Assembly (NCBI RefSeq): GCF_963259705.1
Contig: NC_081851.1
Span: forward strand, 59,666,855 to 59,730,854
Direction of reading: 5' to 3'
From: Myotis daubentonii
Lineage: Eukaryota; Chordata; Mammalia; Chiroptera; Vespertilionidae
Length of the DNA stretch: 64,000 bases
Shown: positions 59,290 to 64,000 of the stretch, piece after piece
How the letters are laid out: the number at the start of each line of letters is the position of its first letter
Position numbering within the stretch: the first letter of the stretch is position 1
Program-made: the position numbers and the translations under genes
Notes under the pieces: generated by a model
The model's input: the letters and a program-made list of their open reading frames with translations, nothing else
The model's database searches: none
What the model was told of the DNA's origin: nothing

Positions 59290-59710
59290 ATTGTGTTGCC
59301 ATGGTAAACAGAAGGAAGGCTCTGGAGACAGATTGCCTGGATTTATTTATTTTTAAATATATTTTTATTGATTTCAGAGAGAAAGGGAAAGGGAGAGAGA
59401 GATAGAAATATCAATGATGAGAGAGAATCATTGATTGGCTGCCTCCTGCACGCCCCCTACTGGGGATCGAGCCCACGACCTGAGCACGTGCCCTTGACCA
59501 GAATTAAACCCGGGACCCTTCAATCCATAGGCCGACACTCTATCCACTGAGCCAAACCAGCTAAGGCCAGACTGCCTGGATTTAAATCCCAGGTCTGCCT
59601 CTTACTAGCTCACTAGCTGTGTGACCACAGCGAGTCGCCCAAAGCCTCTGTGCTTCGATTCCTTCATTGTATGAAACAGAGGCAATTACAAGAATGAATT
59701 GTCACCCAGA
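59290..59710 (-). repeat. MIR SINE interrupted by a Ves SINE
   Basis: Reverse MIR flanks the Ves on both sides. On the left: 'ggctctggagacagattgcc'. On the right: 'gatttaaatcccaggtctgc', 'ctagctgtgtgaccacagcg' and 'gaattgtcacc'. The two parts join at the target duplication. Confidence 0.78.
59346..59568 (-). mobile_element. Ves SINE inserted into MIR, with 16-bp target duplication
   Basis: On the minus strand the head gccttagctggtttggctca and A box (GGCTCAGTGGATAGAGTG) are followed by 'aatcccggg'-type B-box remnants, 'aggaggcagccaatcaatga' and a CT-rich 3' part with tail. The 16-bp duplication AGAYTGCCTGGATTTA (59330-59345 and 59569-59584) has one mismatch. Confidence 0.93.
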
Positions 59711-60039
59711 AGTGGACGTACTGAGAAGCGAAGGGAGCTCAGGTCCAGGACCCTGCTATTCAGCTTCCTCCATCCCCCAGGCCCTGGGAGAAGTCCTGCG
59801 ATGTGTTCCCATGATCATGTGCTTTGGCAAAATTTACAAAACTAAGATATCGCCTGTTTGTTTGTTTTGTTAAAGCAGGCCCCCAAATTGTATAAGCTTT
59901 AGGCCCTATGAAGCTGGAACCCTCCCTGGGAGCTGTGCACTGAATCAGAAGCCATGAATGACCCTGCACCAGTGGAGCCTTGACTTAAAGAGCCTAGAAG
60001 GCAGCTGCGCTCAAGTGGGTGCAGTTAACTGAGTCAGAG
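59711..60039. other. Unassigned DNA, no gene seen
   Basis: Nothing is recognised. Confidence 0.4.
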
Positions 60040-60195
60040 ATACTTGGGATATTTGTTTTTAAAAATTGCAGGAGCTTGAGAATGAGAGAATGATTCCAGA
60101 ATGAGAATCTTTGGGAATGGGTCCTGACTCCCTATCTTTATTAAGCTTCTCAAGTGATTCCAATGTGTCATAAAATTTGAAACACTCTGTTGTAA
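60040..60195 (+). mobile_element. Possible MER5-like hAT remnant
   Basis: 'acttgggatatttgttttta', 'ccagaatgagaatctttggg' and 'ctcaagtgattccaatgtgt' resemble the MER5 interior. Both termini are lost or unclear. Confidence 0.45.
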
Positions 60196-60331
60196 TATCG
60201 CTTCCAACCATGAAATTCTAATATAAAACTATAGTCCTGGTTCAGAAATTGCTAACCTAAAGGCTGTGGGAGAATCAGAAACCTGATTTCCTCTTTCAGG
60301 CAAGGGATTCTCTGACTTTTGAGAGAGACAA

Positions 60332-60380
60332 AAAGGAGTAGAGCTGTAAAGGAGTAGAGATGTGAAGGAGTAGAGATGGG
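60332..60380 (+). repeat. Short tandem repeat, 16-17 bp x 3
   Basis: Three head-to-tail units of aaggagtagagatgtg with small differences. Confidence 0.9.
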
Positions 60381-60609
60381 ATTCCACTGCACAGCAGGTA
60401 AAAACAACTTGTCTGCAGGGGTTAAGACTTATGAACCATTCATTTTCCACGGGTATATTTTTAGTAATAAAAATATTATTTTACTTTCTCCTCCTACCTG
60501 TGAGCCCAGTGGTAAAGATTATGGTAATTCTCTGCAATGTGCGATTCTAGTAGCTCAAATCAAGCTATGGTTTTCGGTGGAGAAAGAGAAAAAGCTAAGA
60601 GATCCTGAC

Positions 60610-60830
60610 TGCTATTCTTTCCAAACACACTGCTAGATGCTCTACAAATGTTATCTTTTTGAAATGTACAACAATCCTGAAGAAAGGTGGCATTCCTTAT
60701 TCATTTTTATGAATCAAGAAAGTAAATGTCAAGCAGATTAAATAATTTTGAAAAAAATCACACCAGCTAACATATGGCAGGGATTTAAGCCCTGGTATGA
60801 CTGAATTCATGGCCTATTTTGCCTTCTTTC
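60610..60830 (+). repeat. MIR-type SINE
   Basis: 'cacactgctagatgctctac', 'caacaatcctgaagaaaggt' and 'ggcagggatttaagccctgg' follow the MIR order. Confidence 0.65.
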
Positions 60831-61959
60831 CCCAACCACTATGGTGCTTACAAATAAATATGGCATTCATTGGTGTAAGGGGTGACATTCAAAGCTGAAA
60901 ACCTTGAAAAGATATGGTATATTTCAGAACCAATTAATTGCCCTTTGTCATATCCATTCCTCCCCATGACAACTCATGTTCTTTATGATACTAAAGTGCC
61001 TATGAGCATGTGTAAACACATACGCACACACGCAGACACAGACACACACACACACACACACATGCAAGAACATTTGCTTCCTTTTAGAAAATAACTCTGA
61101 ATGATGCCCGGTTTTTCTGACACAGTTGTATCAAAGGGCCAAAAATGCACCCCTCTCTCCCCCTCCCACCAAAAAGCATATCGCTATAATCAAAAGGTTT
61201 TGGTTGTCATCTCATATTTTTAAGCACTTGTGTCTAAACATCAATGCAGTTATAGACACTCACAAATCTCTTCAAAATGTAAGATTAGATGGTGTGTACT
61301 GGCCTCCATCTTTTAGCATGTCACTGAGCTCATACATTCATGACAAGATGTGGACTTGAAAACAGGTGGATTTTAGAGTGGTCAATACACCCACTACAAC
61401 TTGAAAAATTATGTCTCTGAGCCCATCACCCAACAAGACTTGTTGGTTAGGATTCAACTGATCCACTCAAGCTCTTGCTTCAAAGCCAGGTTAGGGCAGC
61501 CTAACCTTTGATGGCAAAAGAAGTTCATTTGGGGAGGAGAATAACACTTGGCTTCTCTTTCAATGTTTCACAGGGTGTGTGTTTTTTATTGTTGTTGTTT
61601 TAGTCCTAAGAATAAATGCTGTTTTAGCCCAAAGAAAGTCAGAATCTAATCAGAAAAAAATCAACAATAAAATATGCAGCTTTTACCTTACGGTCTTTCC
61701 TTGTCCTGTTTTCTCCCATTCTTCAGTAAAATCAAGTCACTGTGGAAACCTTATCACGGGCTCTCAGTCGATGTTCATAGCTACACCAACAGGTTGTGGC
61801 ATCAGGAAGAAAGTGCCCAAGATGTTAATTACCGCTGTGTGGGTGGGGACTGAGGATACGAAGTGACGCCGCTACTAAATGGACCACTAGGACGAGATAA
61901 AGGAGGCAAGGGGTGTCCAATGGGCTTGTGTGTTTCTGCCAATAGTGATGATTTTTGAA
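60831..61959. other. Unassigned DNA with a CA tract
   Basis: A (CA)n-rich tract lies at 61025-61062. A polypyrimidine-AG sequence ending near 61603 (ttgttgttgttttag) resembles a 3' splice site but has no coding context. Confidence 0.4.
61025..61062 (+). repeat. Imperfect (CA)n microsatellite
   Basis: CA units with CG and GA interruptions, then about ten pure CA units. Confidence 0.93.
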
Positions 61960-62105
61960 AATTTATCTTTATTGTTGAAAGTATTACAGATATTCCCATT
62001 GACTCACTCCACCTTGCTCACGCTCCTCCCCAGGCCCTCACCACACTATTGTCTGTGTCCAGACAATATGCATATATGCATATAAGTTCTTAGACTGATG
62101 CATGT
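61960..62105 (-). mobile_element. L1 3'UTR fragment
   Basis: 'atctttattgttgaaagtat', 'ccaggccctcaccacactat' and 'gcatatatgcatataagttc' are the antisense end of a bat L1 subfamily, related to the fragment at 23.2-23.5 kb. Confidence 0.7.
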
Positions 62106-63858
62106 TTCAAGTAATGATTTTTAAAATGTTTTCTACATATCCAGAAGTGTTAGGATGCCAAAACAACTTCTAATCAAAGCTGAGAGGGAAACACGCATTT
62201 ACTATTAACATTTTAGTGATTTTCTCAATTAGAACTAAAGCCAGTGTTTTAAGAGATAAGAACAAGAAACTCCTACTTATTGACCCTGAATTATTTTCTA
62301 TTTTTTAGCAAGATGAGAAAAATATTTGTTTGCTCATCTGTAGAATGTATGATGCATATATCACTATTATCTCTGTATCAGAATACCTTGAAGGGAAAAA
62401 AAAAAAGTGGTACTCAGCCTGGTGACAGAGAGATTTTTATGAGTTTAAAGAACATTGATTTCCCTCAGCCTGAGAACATTTATGATCAGAAGATAAATAG
62501 TATAAATTTAGGATTCAGGTTCTACTGTAAAAATAAATTTATTGTGACTATATGCTTAAACATAAAATAGTCAAAAATGTAATTTTAAATTTATAAGTTA
62601 AATAAAATACAAAAAAGCCCACAAATTCTGACATCTTTTGAATATTTATTTTTAAAAATATTAATTTAGAATTGAATTCCCACCAAAAAGGACCCCCTAA
62701 ATTCAGTCAAATATATTTTAAATGTTTATTCAGCAGTAACCACACGTGTAAATGTTTGCACATTCTGAATTAGAGGTCTGAATTGATGAAGCATGCAAGT
62801 TTCCCTGAAGTTTAAAATTAGTTGGTGAATAATGAAATGCCACACTCAGTGAAATGGATCTAAATTTTCTTCAGAAAGTTTATTGAAATATAAAAATCAT
62901 TGAAATCTTACCTCTCTGAGATCCTTTGGAATGAAACAGAGAGTGATCTTTTGAAATGGAGAAAGAAGTGCACTCTATTTTTATAAGACTTTTTCAACGA
63001 AAAGAACTACTTCGGCTTTTCCCCCACTTAAATTACAGGATTTAAATGGATAGTCCATTTGACTTGGTAGCTTTAAGTAGTTCTTTAATTAATGCTTGGA
63101 TGTAGAGAGACAAAGATGACTGCCTCTTGCAATTTGTTGGAAGGGTTTGGCTCTGTCAAGGTCATATTGAGTTGAGTTGGCCTCAGCAATATGTAAACAG
63201 GGAAGACACTTGGTTCAGCCCAGTACTCTGCTGATTATGGCTCAAATAACAGTTGTCTTCACGATGACAAATAGAACTGCCGCAAGCAGGTGGCTGGTTT
63301 TGTTTTTCAGAAAAATGGTAATGGTTTTTGTGTGCAAGTAAGAGAGCGAGCGAGCAAGCATGTGTGTAGTGATTATAAAACCTGGGTGGGGGAGTGACTA
63401 TCATCCCCAACCAAGGTATGACTGCATAGAAAATGCAGAACAAAGAAATAGTTGCTCAAAGAAAATTAATCAACAGCGGGAAAAGAGCGAGTAACACTCC
63501 AGAAACTGTATCACAGGATTTTGACAATTTGATGCCAAAACATGTGGCCAAAAGAGGCAGTCTGGAATACTAACAAGGTCATGTCATACGTTAACATAGC
63601 ATTTTTTTTTTTCGGAGAAGTTTTTAATACATTGTGATCATCTCTGGCCTTTCCTGAGCTGCAATTCAAATAGCTCCTCAAAAGTAGTGTCACGACTATT
63701 CTGGAAACTTACTATGCCATATCAAGCTACTCTACTAGTAACTCAGAAATAGACATTTACTGAGCATTTTTGGGTCTTTTGAAACTTTATTAACCAATGT
63801 CTTTGCATTCAGTTCCCATGTTGACCAAATCGTTCCCTATACACACACATACACAGGC

Positions 63859-63893
<35 letters not shown>

Positions 63894-64000
63894 CTTTATT
63901 GAAATTCAGCAGTTCAACTCAAGGGCAAATTACTCATGTGGCTAAGTGTACAGAACAGAGAAAAATGCAGTTAAGTTCATCTTCAGCCAGAGGAAGGAAA
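62106..64000. other. Unassigned DNA with a CA tract
   Basis: AT-rich to 63000, then mixed. No repeat is named except (CA)n at 63841-63892. The frames are short and without motif. Confidence 0.4.
63841..63892 (+). repeat. (CA)n microsatellite, interrupted
   Basis: Two CA blocks are split by 'taca' and 'ggctt'; the second has about 16 pure units. Confidence 0.95.

Overview
This window is repeat-rich, gene-poor mammalian nuclear DNA. I see no host protein-coding gene, rRNA, tRNA gene, operon or CRISPR array. Most open reading frames are short chance frames or belong to transposons. The repeat content points to a vesper bat (Vespertilionidae). The evidence is tRNA-derived Ves-type SINEs on both strands, a HeliBat-type Helitron with its hairpin and CTAG end, a SPIN-type hAT element, a second short hAT element with an exact 8-bp target duplication, a mariner-type MITE, and young L1 copies. 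Helitrons and recent hAT elements together are characteristic of vesper bats among mammals. Family names rest on remembered sequence features, not on a database search.

Layout. Bases 1 to about 2820 are the 5' part of a probably full-length L1 on the minus strand: ORF1, open to the window edge, and an about 2-kb 5'UTR whose far end is GC-rich with an AAGATGGCGGC box. From 2.8 to 12 kb the DNA is mostly unassigned or old, with MIR pieces, an L1M piece, a short L1 3' end with an 11-bp target duplication and a MER5-like element. From 12.1 to 15.7 kb lies a nest: an old L2 (minus) holds a SPIN element, the SPIN holds a 5'-truncated young L1 with one nonsense codon in its ORF2 remnant, and the same L2 holds a Ves SINE further on. 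From 15.7 to 26 kb is mostly unassigned, with an L2, a MIR, a Ves and a cluster of L1 3' ends at 23.2-24.0 kb.

From 26.4 to 30.9 kb there are L2 pieces (one broken by a Ves SINE), a MaLR-type LTR and a well-preserved Ves SINE. From 31.6 to 35.6 kb is a long decayed L1M carrying a 382-bp hAT element. From 36 to 51 kb there are L2, MIR, Ves, old L1 pieces, microsatellites and a mariner MITE. From 51 to 64 kb come a 39-bp direct repeat of unknown origin, the Helitron at 55.4-55.8 kb, an old interspersed repeat holding a CT tract, a MIR broken by a Ves SINE, and further MIR, MER5-like and L1 remnants.

Nothing here works as a multi-gene system. What is readable is the order of insertions: L2, MIR and L1M are oldest, hAT, SPIN, Helitron and Ves came later, and some L1 copies came later still.
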